From: JAKSCF01 sp028279945
GTDB taxonomy: Bacteria > Bacillota > Clostridia > Peptostreptococcales > JAAYPU01
Assembly: GCA_028279945.1 (NCBI GenBank)
Contig: JANQMT010000211.1
Location: 1 to 54,420, forward strand
Direction: 5' to 3'
DNA: 54,420 nt
The translations under genes were made by a program, and so were the position numbers. Numbering within the stretch: position 1 is the first letter of the stretch; each line of letters starts with the position of its first letter. Shown in pieces: positions 34,706 through 43,814 of the stretch. The notes beneath the pieces are model-generated. The model had not been told where the DNA came from. It ran no database searches and saw only the letters and a program-made list of their open reading frames with translations.

Positions 34706-36013
34706 ATGGGAGGAACATGGACAGGAGAAAATAAAATTAGACCAGGAGTATATGTCAACTTTGAACAAACGAGTATCCAGCCGGATGTGAGCAGAAGAGG
34801 AATCGTTACACTACCCTTAGATTTGGCATGGGGGTCTGAGCAACAAGTTATTGAAATTACTGGAGATATGAACACAACTTCAATCTTTGGAGATGTGATT
34901 GAAAATATTTTACCACTAAATGAGGCACTCAAAAGAGCTGAAAAAGTGCTGGCATATCGTTTAAACCCTGCATCCGGTGCTAACGCTTCCGGAATACTAG
35001 GTAATTTGACTGCAACAGCAAAATACACCGGAGAAACAGGTAATGATATTCAAGTGGTTATAGAAGTCAATGGAGCAGCTTTTGATGTAAAAACATATTT
35101 CAAAAATCAAATGGTAGACGAACAAGAATCTGCAGCAAATGCAGAAGACTTACAGGACAATGACTATGTAGTATTCTCTGGAACAGGTGTATTGGCTGCT
35201 GATGCAGGAAAGACCTTAACTGGTGGCAGCAGTGCCGGCATCACGGCATCTGAATACTCTGCATTCAGGTTGGCATTAGAAGCCTATGAGTGGAATGTAT
35301 GCGCCCTTTATGATGTGACGGATTCAGCCATTAAATCAGCATTTAAAGAATGGGTGGAAAGACTAAGAGACCAAGAAGGCAAAAAAGTCATATGCGTCAT
35401 GAACGACTACAGCACAGCAGATTACGAAGGCATTATATCCGTAAAAAATGGTGTTGTACTTTCAGACGCTGCCGTTCTAACCGGAGAAAAAGCAGTGGCT
35501 TGGGTAGCCGGTGCTGCTGCAGCGGCAGACACGGACGAGAGTTTAACATACGACAGCTATGACGGTGCGGTAGATGTGGACATCAAATACTCTAACAGTG
35601 AGATTGAAAGTGCTATTGAGGAAGGTCAAATGGTCTTCGTGAGCAGTAACAATAAGGCTAGAGTTGAATACGACATCAATACATTACACACATTTACTCC
35701 GGAAAAAGGAAAAATGTTTAGAAAAAATCAAGTGGTAAGAGTGCTGGATACCATTAACAACGATATCATCAAAATTTGTGAAGATTACTTCATTGGAAAA
35801 GTTAATAACAATGATGATGGAAGAAACTTACTTAAAAATCAGATCATCAAATACTTACAACGTTTACTAGACAAAGGATCTATCAAGAACTTTGATACCA
35901 AAACAGATGTAGAAGTATTAATGGGCGTAGATTCTGACTCAGTAGTTGTGAATACTGCAGTTCAACCTGCAGACAGCATTGAAAAAATATATATTACAGT
36001 AGAGGTGAAATAA
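34706..36013 (+). CDS. xkdK: Contractile tail sheath protein (M2)
   Basis: A 435-residue sheath protein with typical N-terminus GTWTGENKIRPGVYVNFEQT, a beta-rich outer domain (ATAKYTGETGNDIQVVIEVN), the segment SAFRLALEAYEWNVCALYDV and the C-terminal FIGKVNNNDDGRNLLKNQII and VVVNTAVQPADSIEKIYITV handshake region. It is close to PBSX XkdK in type and clearly longer than the M1 sheath, so M1 and M2 come from different sheath sublineages. ATG 34706 follows AAGGTGAAGTAAC. Confidence 0.93.
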   Translation: MGGTWTGENKIRPGVYVNFEQTSIQPDVSRRGIVTLPLDLAWGSEQQVIEITGDMNTTSIFGDVIENILPLNEALKRAEKVLAYRLNPASGANASGILGNLTATAKYTGETGNDIQVVIEVNGAAFDVKTYFKNQMVDEQESAANAEDLQDNDYVVFSGTGVLAADAGKTLTGGSSAGITASEYSAFRLALEAYEWNVCALYDVTDSAIKSAFKEWVERLRDQEGKKVICVMNDYSTADYEGIISVKNGVVLSDAAVLTGEKAVAWVAGAAAAADTDESLTYDSYDGAVDVDIKYSNSEIESAIEEGQMVFVSSNNKARVEYDINTLHTFTPEKGKMFRKNQVVRVLDTINNDIIKICEDYFIGKVNNNDDGRNLLKNQIIKYLQRLLDKGSIKNFDTKTDVEVLMGVDSDSVVVNTAVQPADSIEKIYITVEVK

Positions 36014-36014
36014 T

Positions 36015-36473
36015 ATGGCATACATGGAAGGAAAAAACGTATTAAGCGGCAGAGAAGGGACAGCTTTTATTACAGTGGATGGACAAGTGAAAGAAATTGC
36101 TTATCTGAAAAACATAGAAGCGTCTGTAGAACTCAATAAAGTAGAAGTACAAACTCTAGGTCGTAGAGTAACACAGCACAAAATCAATGGCTGGAGCGGA
36201 ACAGGCAGTATGAATGTATACTATGTAACCAGCCTTTTCAGAGATATGATCATTGACTATATTAAAAAAGGTAAAGTGACGTATTTTGATATTCAAGTAA
36301 AAAATGAAGATTTAAGCTCTACTGCAGGTAAACAAACTACTGTATTAAAAAATTGTCTTCTAAATGGAGCGATTTTAACGAAGTTGGATATCGAAGCAGA
36401 TTATTTGGATGAAGACATAGAATTCACATTTGAGGACGCAGATATCCCGGATACTTTCTCAGATGAACTATAG
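36015..36473 (+). CDS. xkdM: Contractile tail tube protein (M2)
   Basis: A 152-residue XkdM tube protein. Diagnostic are NVLSGREGTAFITVDGQVKE, LNKVEVQTLGRRVTQHKING and the SGTGSMNVYYVTSLFRDMII segment. It starts one base after the sheath stop, so translation is coupled. Unlike the other three modules, only 12 bases separate it from the chaperone gene, with no hairpin between. Confidence 0.93.
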   Translation: MAYMEGKNVLSGREGTAFITVDGQVKEIAYLKNIEASVELNKVEVQTLGRRVTQHKINGWSGTGSMNVYYVTSLFRDMIIDYIKKGKVTYFDIQVKNEDLSSTAGKQTTVLKNCLLNGAILTKLDIEADYLDEDIEFTFEDADIPDTFSDEL

Positions 36474-36485
36474 GAGGATGGCAGA

Positions 36486-36893
36486 ATGAGCGTATTACAA
36501 GCATTTATCAATGAAAATCCTGTAGATCAAGGCATAACAAAAGAAATCGTCATATCGGAACGCTTTCAAGATAAAAAGGGATTATTAAAATTCACCATTC
36601 GTTCCCTAACAGAAAACGAAATGGAATCCATTAACAAAGCATGTATGAGATATGGGAAAAAAGGAAAAGTAGAATTTGAAACCAACCGATACAACTGCAT
36701 GGTAGCGATAAAAGGAACTGTTGATCCCAAGTTTGATGATTCTGAAAGTATCGAAAAACTTGGGTGTGCAACACCTTCTGACTATATCAAAAAGGTGTTG
36801 CTCCCTGGAGAAATCATCCGATTAGCAGATGAAATACAGAACTTATCCGGTTTTAAGGACCTTGAAGAGCTTAGAGAAGAGGCAAAAAACTAA
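36486..36893 (+). CDS. xkdN: Tail assembly chaperone, short form (M2)
   Basis: A 135-residue XkdN-family protein (KFTIRSLTENEMESINKACM, VAIKGTVDPKFDD, VLLPGEIIRLADEIQNLSGF). AGGAGGATGGCAGAATG supplies the ribosome site. The reading frame stops directly after AAAAAAC (36884-36890). The -1 product is 193 residues, ending at 37066. Confidence 0.9.
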   Translation: MSVLQAFINENPVDQGITKEIVISERFQDKKGLLKFTIRSLTENEMESINKACMRYGKKGKVEFETNRYNCMVAIKGTVDPKFDDSESIEKLGCATPSDYIKKVLLPGEIIRLADEIQNLSGFKDLEELREEAKN

Positions 36894-36938
36894 TAGAGGA
36901 GGGCGATGGTGAGGCAAACTATGCCCACTACGCCCTCC
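36884..36938 (+). promoter_or_regulatory. -1 ribosomal frameshift site (M2)
   Basis: AAAAAAC in correct phase at 36884-36890, directly followed by TAA TAG in the zero frame. A perfect 8-bp GC-rich stem, GGAGGGCG (36898-36905) with CGCCCTCC (36931-36938), begins seven bases later. The -1 frame is open to 37066. Confidence 0.88.
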
Positions 36939-37066
36939 ACAAACTGCACATTAAGCCATCAGAATTTGTGAATTTATCAAGACGTGAAAAAGCCTATATC
37001 ATGGCAAGTATTGACTTGCATATTGAAGCAGAAAAAAAATCTCTGAAAAAGGGAAGAAAGAGGTGA
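36884..37066 (+). CDS. Tail chaperone frameshift extension (M2)
   Basis: About 60 codons in the -1 frame, including EANYAHYALHKLHIKPSEF and EKAYIMASIDLHIEAEKKS, then a basic end (KKGRKR). The H-K-HIKPSEF pattern matches the M1 extension. No internal start has a good ribosome site. The stop lies in AGAGGTGA, the ribosome site of the tape measure gene. Confidence 0.85.
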   Translation, partial: KKLIEEGDGEANYAHYALHKLHIKPSEFVNLSRREKAYIMASIDLHIEAEKKSLKKGRKR

Positions 37067-37072
37067 TAAAAA

Positions 37073-39379
37073 ATGGGAAACATTGAAGCCTCAATTAAGA
37101 CGTATAATCGAATGGCAGCCAGTATAAGAAGTTCTAAAGTAGAAATGGCCAGCCTGATCTCAGGTGCAAATAATGTAGAAGCGGCCTATAGTCTGGTAAC
37201 TTCAGCTCTACAAACTATTAACATAGAGACTGAAAACTTTACAGTAAGTTTAATTGGTATACCCAAGGCTTTTAAGGCTGTTAACGCATCTGCTAATCAA
37301 ATTAGAACTGCCTTGAACAATGCTGAAAACAACTTGAAAAGTTTTGAAGAGAAACTGGATTCGATACAAAATAAAATGAACAACGCATCCATAGGAAAAG
37401 CATTTAAAAATGTTTTAAATAAAACAATACCCGATAAAATGATAAAGCTTTCAAACTCATGGAGCAATGATATTGGAAAAATAACCGATACTCTATCTGT
37501 TAAGCTAACACCAGCATTAGATATAAATGAATTAGAAAGCGCTTTAGGTAGAACTAAAAAGCGTTTAACAAGCTTTGTAATAAGAATGGTTCTGCTTCAA
37601 AAAGAAATGAGCGGTTTTTCTGTCGGAGAAGCTATTCTTCAAATGAGTAAACTCGGAAAAAAAATAAAAAACACCGGCACTATAAGCACTCCTAATATGG
37701 TAGAAAACAATCAAAATAGCTTTTCTCGCAATGCAAGTAGCGAAGCTGTAGGAAGCAGAATAGTCAATATACTACCGACTCAATTTATGTCGCGTACAAT
37801 AAGCACTCCCAATATGATTGAAAACAACCAAAATAGCATTTTGCAGAATCCGGATAAAGAAGCTGTAGAAAATAAAATAATAAACGTTTCAAATACCTGG
37901 GCTAATGCAATAGAAAAAATAACCGATAGTTTATCGGTTAAAGTAACACCTAGTATACATATGAAGCAATTTAGAACGACCTTGAGCCAATCAAGAAAAA
38001 GGTTAACAATTCCCAGTATAGTAAGAAGGTTGCCATCTATAGCTATGCCTAGAGCAGCAAATCCGCCTAATATGATGACAAACGGTTCAAATGGTGCTCA
38101 ACCGGATAAGAAAGGTATTGGAAGCATGATAGCCGGAGGATTATCAAGTGGTTTTAACATGGCTGTAAAAGGTGTAGGTATCATCAAAAATGCCTTGAAT
38201 AAAATTGCACCAGATAGAATGGCAAAGCTTTCAGATATGTGGAACGATGCCTTTGGGAGTATGGCAGCGAGTCTATCTGTTAAATTAGCACCCGCGTTTG
38301 ATAAATTGGAGCAGTTTATGGTAAGCCCTGCTTTTCAAACTTTTATGAGCAATGTAGAAGCAGCTATTTCATGCCTGATTCCAGTGTTTACATATATTGT
38401 CGGACTTGCAGAGCCTTTACTGGATAAGGTTAACGGAATATTTTCTTTTTTAATAGATAACAGCGGAACTGTTGCAGCGGTGATAATGGCTATTGCTGGT
38501 GCAATTGCATTACTTTCTTTGGGTATGGCTATATATAGTGGCGTATTAAAGATACAAGGGACTATAGCGACCATTGCCGCTGGTGAAAACGCTAAACTGA
38601 ATGCAATTATGGCAATGAATCCTGCTGTATTTATTGTAGGTGCTGTCATTGCACTAATTTTAATCCTGCTCACATTAATAGCAACGGTACGACCTGTAAG
38701 AGAAGCTTTTGCAAAACTGGCAGAAAGCTTCATAAGCTTTGCTGAAAATGGTATCAATAGTTTTTTGGAGGCATTGGCAGGGCTTGCAGAAGGCATACTA
38801 AGGTTTGCAGGAGGAGCAATCAATACATTTTTAAATATATTTGTAAATCCATTTATAGATGCAATCAACAAGATTACCGGTGCAAGTAATAAAATATTTG
38901 GTACAGATTTTAAGCAGCTTAAGCATTTATCAGTAGATTTTTCTAGTAAAGCAGAGAGCATCAGTGAATCCATATTGAGTCAAAGAGTCAATTTTTCTGA
39001 TGCAAAGAAAGCGGTTGGAGAGAGTATTCGGAATTTTGATGCCAATAAAATTAAATCAAGAATAACAAGTGCTTTTGAATTGGGATCTGAAAAAGCAGGT
39101 GCCAATCTAAACCAACAAAATCCTTATGTACAGCCTCCGGCTGCGACAACCGGACCACAAACAAGTAATGATGTGACCATGGAAGATCAAGATATGCAAA
39201 TGCTAAGAGAAGTGGCCGAAAGAGAGACCATCAATAGCTACACAACCATGACACCGTCTGTCAAAATTGACGTAGGCAGTATCAATGAAAATGCAGATGC
39301 TGAGAAAATCATACAAGAAATAGTGGATAGAATCATACTAGAAATGGAAGCATCGGCAAAAGGGGTGGTAACGGCATGA
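37073..39379 (+). CDS. xkdO: Tape measure protein (M2)
   Basis: A 768-residue tape measure (about 115 nm by the usual rule). It has an unusual repeat: a module with N-x-x-PD-x-M-x-KLS-x-x-W and then SLSVKL-x-PA appears complete at about residues 107-147 and 370-411, and in shorter form at 268-297, linked by two copies of STPNMVENNQNS-type text. A strongly hydrophobic stretch lies at about residues 463-540 (AAVIMAIAGAIALLSLGMAI, VFIVGAVIALILILLTLIAT), two likely membrane-inserting helices. The Leu/Ala-rich C-terminal part ends in the SVKIDVGSI strand. AGAGGTG precedes ATG 37073, and the end overlaps XkdP by ATGA. Confidence 0.92.
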   Translation: MGNIEASIKTYNRMAASIRSSKVEMASLISGANNVEAAYSLVTSALQTINIETENFTVSLIGIPKAFKAVNASANQIRTALNNAENNLKSFEEKLDSIQNKMNNASIGKAFKNVLNKTIPDKMIKLSNSWSNDIGKITDTLSVKLTPALDINELESALGRTKKRLTSFVIRMVLLQKEMSGFSVGEAILQMSKLGKKIKNTGTISTPNMVENNQNSFSRNASSEAVGSRIVNILPTQFMSRTISTPNMIENNQNSILQNPDKEAVENKIINVSNTWANAIEKITDSLSVKVTPSIHMKQFRTTLSQSRKRLTIPSIVRRLPSIAMPRAANPPNMMTNGSNGAQPDKKGIGSMIAGGLSSGFNMAVKGVGIIKNALNKIAPDRMAKLSDMWNDAFGSMAASLSVKLAPAFDKLEQFMVSPAFQTFMSNVEAAISCLIPVFTYIVGLAEPLLDKVNGIFSFLIDNSGTVAAVIMAIAGAIALLSLGMAIYSGVLKIQGTIATIAAGENAKLNAIMAMNPAVFIVGAVIALILILLTLIATVRPVREAFAKLAESFISFAENGINSFLEALAGLAEGILRFAGGAINTFLNIFVNPFIDAINKITGASNKIFGTDFKQLKHLSVDFSSKAESISESILSQRVNFSDAKKAVGESIRNFDANKIKSRITSAFELGSEKAGANLNQQNPYVQPPAATTGPQTSNDVTMEDQDMQMLREVAERETINSYTTMTPSVKIDVGSINENADAEKIIQEIVDRIILEMEASAKGVVTA

Positions 39380-40053
39380 GAGTAAAACTATCATTGAGTG
39401 GTGACCGGCTCATATTTCCTGTCAATCCATTACAGATGAGTGTGAAGCATGAGGCAGCCCATACATCACATTCTATTTTAAATTATGGTGAGATTGTTAT
39501 TCCAGATTCAAAGAAATTAATAAAAGTTAACTTTGAAGGATTCTTTCCTCGAGAAAAAGCACCTTATGTTGTGACGGATGTGCTTCAATCTCCAACTTAC
39601 TATGTTGACAAACTGACATCATGGATGGATTCAAGAAATGTACTGGCTTTTATCACAGAAGAATGTGCCAATCCTATCCGCATATCTTGTATTATTACAA
39701 GCTTTGAAATTGATGAGAAGTCGGGTGCACCGGAGGATATCTACTATAAGATTGCATTAAAAGAATACAAAGATTTTAAAGCAAGTGCTTCAACGGTTAC
39801 TTTTAGAGTTGAGACCAATACAAATAATGGTGAAGAAGTCGTTAGCAAAGAAACAGAACCAGGTAGAGAATCGGATAAAAAAATTCCTGAAACGTATACG
39901 GTTAAATCAGGAGATACCCTATGGAAAATTGCAAAAAAATGCGTAGGCAATGGGAGTAAATACAAGGCGATAGCAGCGTATAACAACATAAAGAATCCCA
40001 ATCTAATATTTCCCGGTCAAGTATTAAAAATACCATCTGAGGTGGTAGAATAA
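39376..40053 (+). CDS. xkdP: Baseplate LysM protein (M2)
   Basis: A 225-residue XkdP homologue. The N-terminal domain has GDRLIFPVNPLQMSV and LNYGEIVIPDSKKLIKVNFE; a Ser/Glu-rich linker follows; LysM is at about residues 175-223 (TYTVKSGDTLWKIAKKCVGN, NLIFPGQVLKIP) with the standard SGDTLW motif. It overlaps the tape measure stop by ATGA and the hub start by one base. Role as in M1. Confidence 0.92.
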   Translation: MRVKLSLSGDRLIFPVNPLQMSVKHEAAHTSHSILNYGEIVIPDSKKLIKVNFEGFFPREKAPYVVTDVLQSPTYYVDKLTSWMDSRNVLAFITEECANPIRISCIITSFEIDEKSGAPEDIYYKIALKEYKDFKASASTVTFRVETNTNNGEEVVSKETEPGRESDKKIPETYTVKSGDTLWKIAKKCVGNGSKYKAIAAYNNIKNPNLIFPGQVLKIPSEVVE

Positions 40054-41009
40054 TGGAAATATTAATGCAAAATCGAAGTAAAGATACGGCTACAGATGTA
40101 TCACATCTTGTGATAGATGCTAAATGGAATACAGAACTGAGAGGCAAAGCGGGGGAATTAAGCATACAGATGGTTCATTCTCCAACACTTCAAGTAGATG
40201 AAGGCTGTGTAGTAAGGTTTACAAAAGATACCCAGCCTATATTTTTTGGATATGTCTTCAAAATCAGCCATAAAAACGATGATACTTTAAATATAGTAGC
40301 CTATGACCAGATGAAATATCTTTTATATAAAGATACTTATATATTTAAAGCCAATAAAGCTGATGAAATCATAAAAAAAATAGCCAACGACTTTTTGATT
40401 CAAGTAGGTGAGATAGAGGATACCGAATATGTGATACCCTCAATGGTGGCAGATGGTCAGACTTTACTGGATATCATTAACAAAGCATTGGATCATACCT
40501 TAATCAATACAAAGAAAGATTACATACTATTCGATGATTTTGGGAAGCTATCCCTAAAAAAAATTGAGAACATGCAAAGCACCATTCCTGTTATTGGTAA
40601 TGCTTCTTTGCTTACAGGATATTCTTACGATCGAGATATTGGAAGTGACACATTTAACTATATTAAACTGGTAAAAGAAGATAAAGCCAACCAAATTCGA
40701 AAGGCATTTTATGAAAAAGATGTAACCAATATGGAAAATTGGGGAGCATTGCAATACTACGAAAAAGTAAAGGACAATATGAGTGAAGCGCAGATAGCTG
40801 AGCGTGCTAAACTGATATTATCGGCTAAGAATAGAGTGAAGAAAAGTCTAAAGGTAGATACGTTAGGGGATTTGAAGATTAGAGCAGGCTCTCTGGTATT
40901 TATAAAGCTGCCCGATTTAGGAATCGAAAGTTTTCTAAGAGTCAACAGTGCTACTCATCAATTCAAAGGTAATCAACATACCATGAGCTTAGGATTGGGG
41001 GTTATATAA
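40053..41009 (+). CDS. xkdQ: Baseplate hub protein (M2)
   Basis: A 318-residue XkdQ hub: MEILMQNRSKDTATDVSHLV, RGKAGELSIQMVHSPTLQVD, DQMKYLLYKDTYIFKANKAD, and the C-terminal LGDLKIRAGSLVFIKLPDLG segment equivalent to the IRAGDAV text of M1. Starts one base inside the XkdP stop and is contiguous with the next gene. Confidence 0.9.
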   Translation: MEILMQNRSKDTATDVSHLVIDAKWNTELRGKAGELSIQMVHSPTLQVDEGCVVRFTKDTQPIFFGYVFKISHKNDDTLNIVAYDQMKYLLYKDTYIFKANKADEIIKKIANDFLIQVGEIEDTEYVIPSMVADGQTLLDIINKALDHTLINTKKDYILFDDFGKLSLKKIENMQSTIPVIGNASLLTGYSYDRDIGSDTFNYIKLVKEDKANQIRKAFYEKDVTNMENWGALQYYEKVKDNMSEAQIAERAKLILSAKNRVKKSLKVDTLGDLKIRAGSLVFIKLPDLGIESFLRVNSATHQFKGNQHTMSLGLGVI

Positions 41010-41414
41010 TTGAATCATACCCAAAATTTATTGAATACATTAAAACTCATCAACAAAGACATGCAGGCAAGTGCGCAAGGCATGTCTATTGTTTTTGGTC
41101 AAGTGATGGGTTGCGACCCCTTACAAATAAAAGTAGGTGAAAAACTGATCTTAGATGAGGAGCTTTTGATACTGACACATGCCGTTAGAGAGCAGAAAAT
41201 CAATATTGAGCATACCCATTCTTATACAGACAGTACAAAAGACAATGCCTACAATAAAACAACGACAACTGCTTCAAGTGTTCTGTCCAATACCAATTTT
41301 ACAGAATATGTATTGGTGCCGGCATTACAGATAGGGGAAGAAGTCATCTTAATTCGAATGGAAGGCGGACAACAATTTATAGTGCTAGATAGGGTGGTGA
41401 AAGAAGAATGTTAA
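41010..41414 (+). CDS. xkdR: Baseplate protein, DUF2577 family (M2)
   Basis: A 134-residue XkdR homologue. TTG 41010 directly follows the hub stop. It shows LLNTLKLINKDMQASAQGMS, a KINIEHTHSYTDSTKD stretch and the end QIGEEVILIRMEGGQQFIVL, matching KAGDQVVVMPMYQGQKYYIL of M1. Overlaps XkdS by seven bases. Confidence 0.88.
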   Translation: MNHTQNLLNTLKLINKDMQASAQGMSIVFGQVMGCDPLQIKVGEKLILDEELLILTHAVREQKINIEHTHSYTDSTKDNAYNKTTTTASSVLSNTNFTEYVLVPALQIGEEVILIRMEGGQQFIVLDRVVKEEC

Positions 41415-41818
41415 CACCTATTACAGGTATTGACCTAGGAAAAAATATTAAAGAAAAAAGTAAGCCCGGCTATACTTATAGGATGGATATAAAAAACAAA
41501 CGATTGGTGGGGATGGTGGATGAAATGGATGCCATTAAACAATCGGTATACAAGATACTATCAACTGAGCGATACAAATACCTTATTTATGATTGGCGAT
41601 ATGGAAGAGAGTTAGAAGGTTTAATCGGTAAAAGTCCTTACGAGATTCAAAACGAAATACATAATAGAGTCAAAGAGGCATTATTAATGGATGATAGAAT
41701 TTTAGATGTGACTCAATTAAAAGTGATGGAAATCCAGGACGAAAAATACATTCCAATTATTTTAACCCTTAATACGACAGAAGGGCAATTTACGACGGAG
41801 GTAGTGATCCATGTATGA
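41408..41818 (+). CDS. xkdS: Baseplate wedge protein, DUF2634/gp25-like (M2)
   Basis: A 136-residue XkdS homologue with KQSVYKILSTERYKYLIYDW followed by RYGRELEGLIGKSPYEIQNE, the characteristic gp25-like text. ATG 41408 overlaps XkdR, and the end overlaps XkdT by eight bases. Confidence 0.92.
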   Translation: MLTPITGIDLGKNIKEKSKPGYTYRMDIKNKRLVGMVDEMDAIKQSVYKILSTERYKYLIYDWRYGRELEGLIGKSPYEIQNEIHNRVKEALLMDDRILDVTQLKVMEIQDEKYIPIILTLNTTEGQFTTEVVIHV

Positions 41819-42884
41819 ACATCAAACTTATGAAGATATATTAAATAGAGCATTGGAACAAGTACCGGATAATATTGATAAACGCCAAGGCTCTATCATT
41901 TATGATGCATTAGCGCCAGCATGTATTGAAATAGCACAAATGTATGTCCAGCTGGACAATATTCTAAAGCTTACATTTGCCAATTCCAGCAGCGGAGAGT
42001 TCTTGGATAAAAGATGTGATGAGATTGGTATTACCAGAAAACCTGCTACAAAAGCAGTAGGTAAAGGTACCTTTACAGGAGCCATCCTACCCCTAGGCAG
42101 TCGCTTTAATTACAGTGATTTAACCTATAGAGTGACTGATAATTCAGGAGGAATGGATAATATCATATTGGAATGTGAAGAAGCCGGCAGTGTGGGCAAC
42201 CATTATAATGTGAATCTGGTTCCTATTACAGAGATACCGGAGCTGGAATCAGCAGAATTAGTGAGTATCACCATACCCGGAGAAGATGAGGAGAGTGATG
42301 AAGATTTATTAAAACGCTTTAACACAAGAGTCAAAAAATCCTCAACCAGTGGCAATGTTTCACATTATATAGAATGGACAAACGAAGTAGAAGGTATGGG
42401 CGCTGTCAGAACCATTCCTAAGTGGAATGGCAGTAACAGCATTAAACTGTTAATAGTAGACTCTGATATGCAGCCGGCCTCAGATGCTTTAGTTCAAAAC
42501 GTTCAAGACTACATTGACCCCAACTCAGAAGGTTTGGGATACGGCCAAGCACCCATAGGAGCATATTGTACCGTAGCAAAAGCGGATAGTGTGATCATTA
42601 ATATTTCAGCAGATATTTCAGGTGTACAGGCTGTGGATATTGAAGCAATATTTAGAGAAAAGCTAGAAGATTATTTCAAAGAGCTCATTACGAATGATTG
42701 GCAAACTCAAAATAGTTATAAGGTGAGTTATGCAAAGATAGGAGCACTGCTGTTAGAAACCATTGGGGAAGCCAGTGGAGATGATTATGCTAACTTAATG
42801 CTTAACAGCAGTATTGAAAGTATTGAATTGAACCATCAAATTCCAATGGTAGGGACGGTGACATTTAATGACGCAACTCAATAA
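41811..42884 (+). CDS. xkdT: Baseplate J-like protein (M2)
   Basis: A 357-residue baseplate J protein: KRQGSIIYDALAPACIEIAQ, GEFLDKRCDEIGITRKPATK, then SSTSGNVSHYIEWTNEVEGM and RTIPKWNGSNSIKLLIVDSD. ATG 41811 overlaps XkdS. Directly followed by XkdU with a 17-base overlap, the standard order, unlike M1. Confidence 0.93.
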   Translation: MYEHQTYEDILNRALEQVPDNIDKRQGSIIYDALAPACIEIAQMYVQLDNILKLTFANSSSGEFLDKRCDEIGITRKPATKAVGKGTFTGAILPLGSRFNYSDLTYRVTDNSGGMDNIILECEEAGSVGNHYNVNLVPITEIPELESAELVSITIPGEDEESDEDLLKRFNTRVKKSSTSGNVSHYIEWTNEVEGMGAVRTIPKWNGSNSIKLLIVDSDMQPASDALVQNVQDYIDPNSEGLGYGQAPIGAYCTVAKADSVIINISADISGVQAVDIEAIFREKLEDYFKELITNDWQTQNSYKVSYAKIGALLLETIGEASGDDYANLMLNSSIESIELNHQIPMVGTVTFNDATQ

Positions 42885-43395
42885 TTACTTACCCGAGTTT
42901 TATCAAGGTGTTAAAGAAATTGACACCTTAATGGCCATAGAAAGCTGTGAACTTGCTGACTTGCTTGAAGCTGTAGAAAGTGTATTGAAACAAAAATTTG
43001 TAGATGATGCCACATGGGGATTGGAACTTTGGGAAAAAGAACTAGGTCTTCCAATCAAACCTCAATTAACCGAAACCGAAAGACGTTCAAAAATCAAAGG
43101 GCGAATCAGGGGAACCGGAAAAGCAGGCTGTAATTTGATAAAAGAAGTCATAGATGCATATACCAATGGAGATATTGAAGTATTCTTTGATAATATCATC
43201 AAAGTACAGTTTACAAACTGTTTTGGTATTCCCTCCAACTTAGAGGATGCAAAAAAAGCAGTAGAAGAAATTATACCTGCTCATTTAGATGTTGCTTATT
43301 TTTTTAAATACTTTTTATTAAAAGACATACACAATATCATGACGTTATCTGAGTTGGAAACCATGACCTTAGATAAATTTGCAAGCAACGCATAA
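42868..43395 (+). CDS. xkdU: Baseplate protein, DUF2313 family (M2)
   Basis: A 175-residue XkdU homologue: LNNYLPEFYQGVKEIDTLMA, ATWGLELWEKELGLPIKPQL, RRSKIKGRIRGTGKAGCNLI and the end FKYFLLKDIHNIMTLSELET. ATG 42868 overlaps XkdT by 17 bases. It lacks the Trp-rich tail of the M1 protein. Confidence 0.9.
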   Translation: MTQLNNYLPEFYQGVKEIDTLMAIESCELADLLEAVESVLKQKFVDDATWGLELWEKELGLPIKPQLTETERRSKIKGRIRGTGKAGCNLIKEVIDAYTNGDIEVFFDNIIKVQFTNCFGIPSNLEDAKKAVEEIIPAHLDVAYFFKYFLLKDIHNIMTLSELETMTLDKFASNA

Positions 43396-43405
43396 AGATA
43401 TACAT

Positions 43406-43428
43406 GGAACGTACCTCCGTGCCGTTCC
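43406..43428 (+). terminator. Hairpin after the M2 baseplate genes
   Basis: GGAACG (43406-43411) pairs with CGTTCC (43423-43428) with an 11-base loop. No T-tract. Same GGAACGG family as 1331-1352 and 43916-43937. Confidence 0.4.
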
Positions 43429-43460
43429 GACCATATTAAACTTAATAAGGCGGTGAAAAA

Positions 43461-43814
43461 ATGATAATAAAGCACACAATCCAAGGCAGCCTTGAAACTA
43501 CGCTGCACGATTTTGAAATCCATACGGAGGGTATGGATTTATTTATTTTAGGAACACATTATACCAATCGAAATCAAAAATTGATAGAACATGAAAAAGA
43601 TGTGCCCATTCAGATCAGTATAGAGAAGACAACCAAAGACACTTGGTACGAGATATGGCTGACGACAGAAGGGGTTACTGTGCTAAGCAGAACACAAAAA
43701 GAATCCTTTGAAGATATCGAGAATACTATTGACCGACTGGCATGGTTCAAAGTTTCAACTGATACCACAACCCTTGATGACATAGAAATCAATACAGTGG
43801 TGATGAACGTATGA
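43461..43814 (+). CDS. Hypothetical protein before the fibres (M2)
   Basis: A 117-residue acidic protein with alternating beta-like segments (HDFEIHTEGMDLFILGTHYT, TWYEIWLTTEGVTVLSRTQK) and a helical end. It has a ribosome site AAGGCGGTG before ATG 43461. I do not recognise the family. Position between XkdU and the fibre genes suggests a baseplate-fibre connector. The end overlaps a 31-codon gene by ATGA. Confidence 0.6.
   Translation: MIIKHTIQGSLETTLHDFEIHTEGMDLFILGTHYTNRNQKLIEHEKDVPIQISIEKTTKDTWYEIWLTTEGVTVLSRTQKESFEDIENTIDRLAWFKVSTDTTTLDDIEINTVVMNV

Noticed and set aside
35350..35562. Arg-rich plus-strand frame within the M2 sheath gene
   Set aside because: It is out of frame with the sheath gene, which is firmly supported, and its composition is what a shifted reading of Glu/Lys/Ala codons gives.
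38335..38973. A 212-codon open frame on the minus strand inside the M2 tape measure
   Set aside because: It lies wholly opposite a well-supported gene, has no ribosome site and its hydrophobic composition mirrors the Ala/Ile-rich tape measure segment.
20418..43395. Extracellular contractile injection system or type VI secretion system
   Set aside because: The contractile modules match PBSX/diffocin tail gene order; no AAA+ ATPase, spike-PAAR-toxin set or T6SS membrane complex genes are present.
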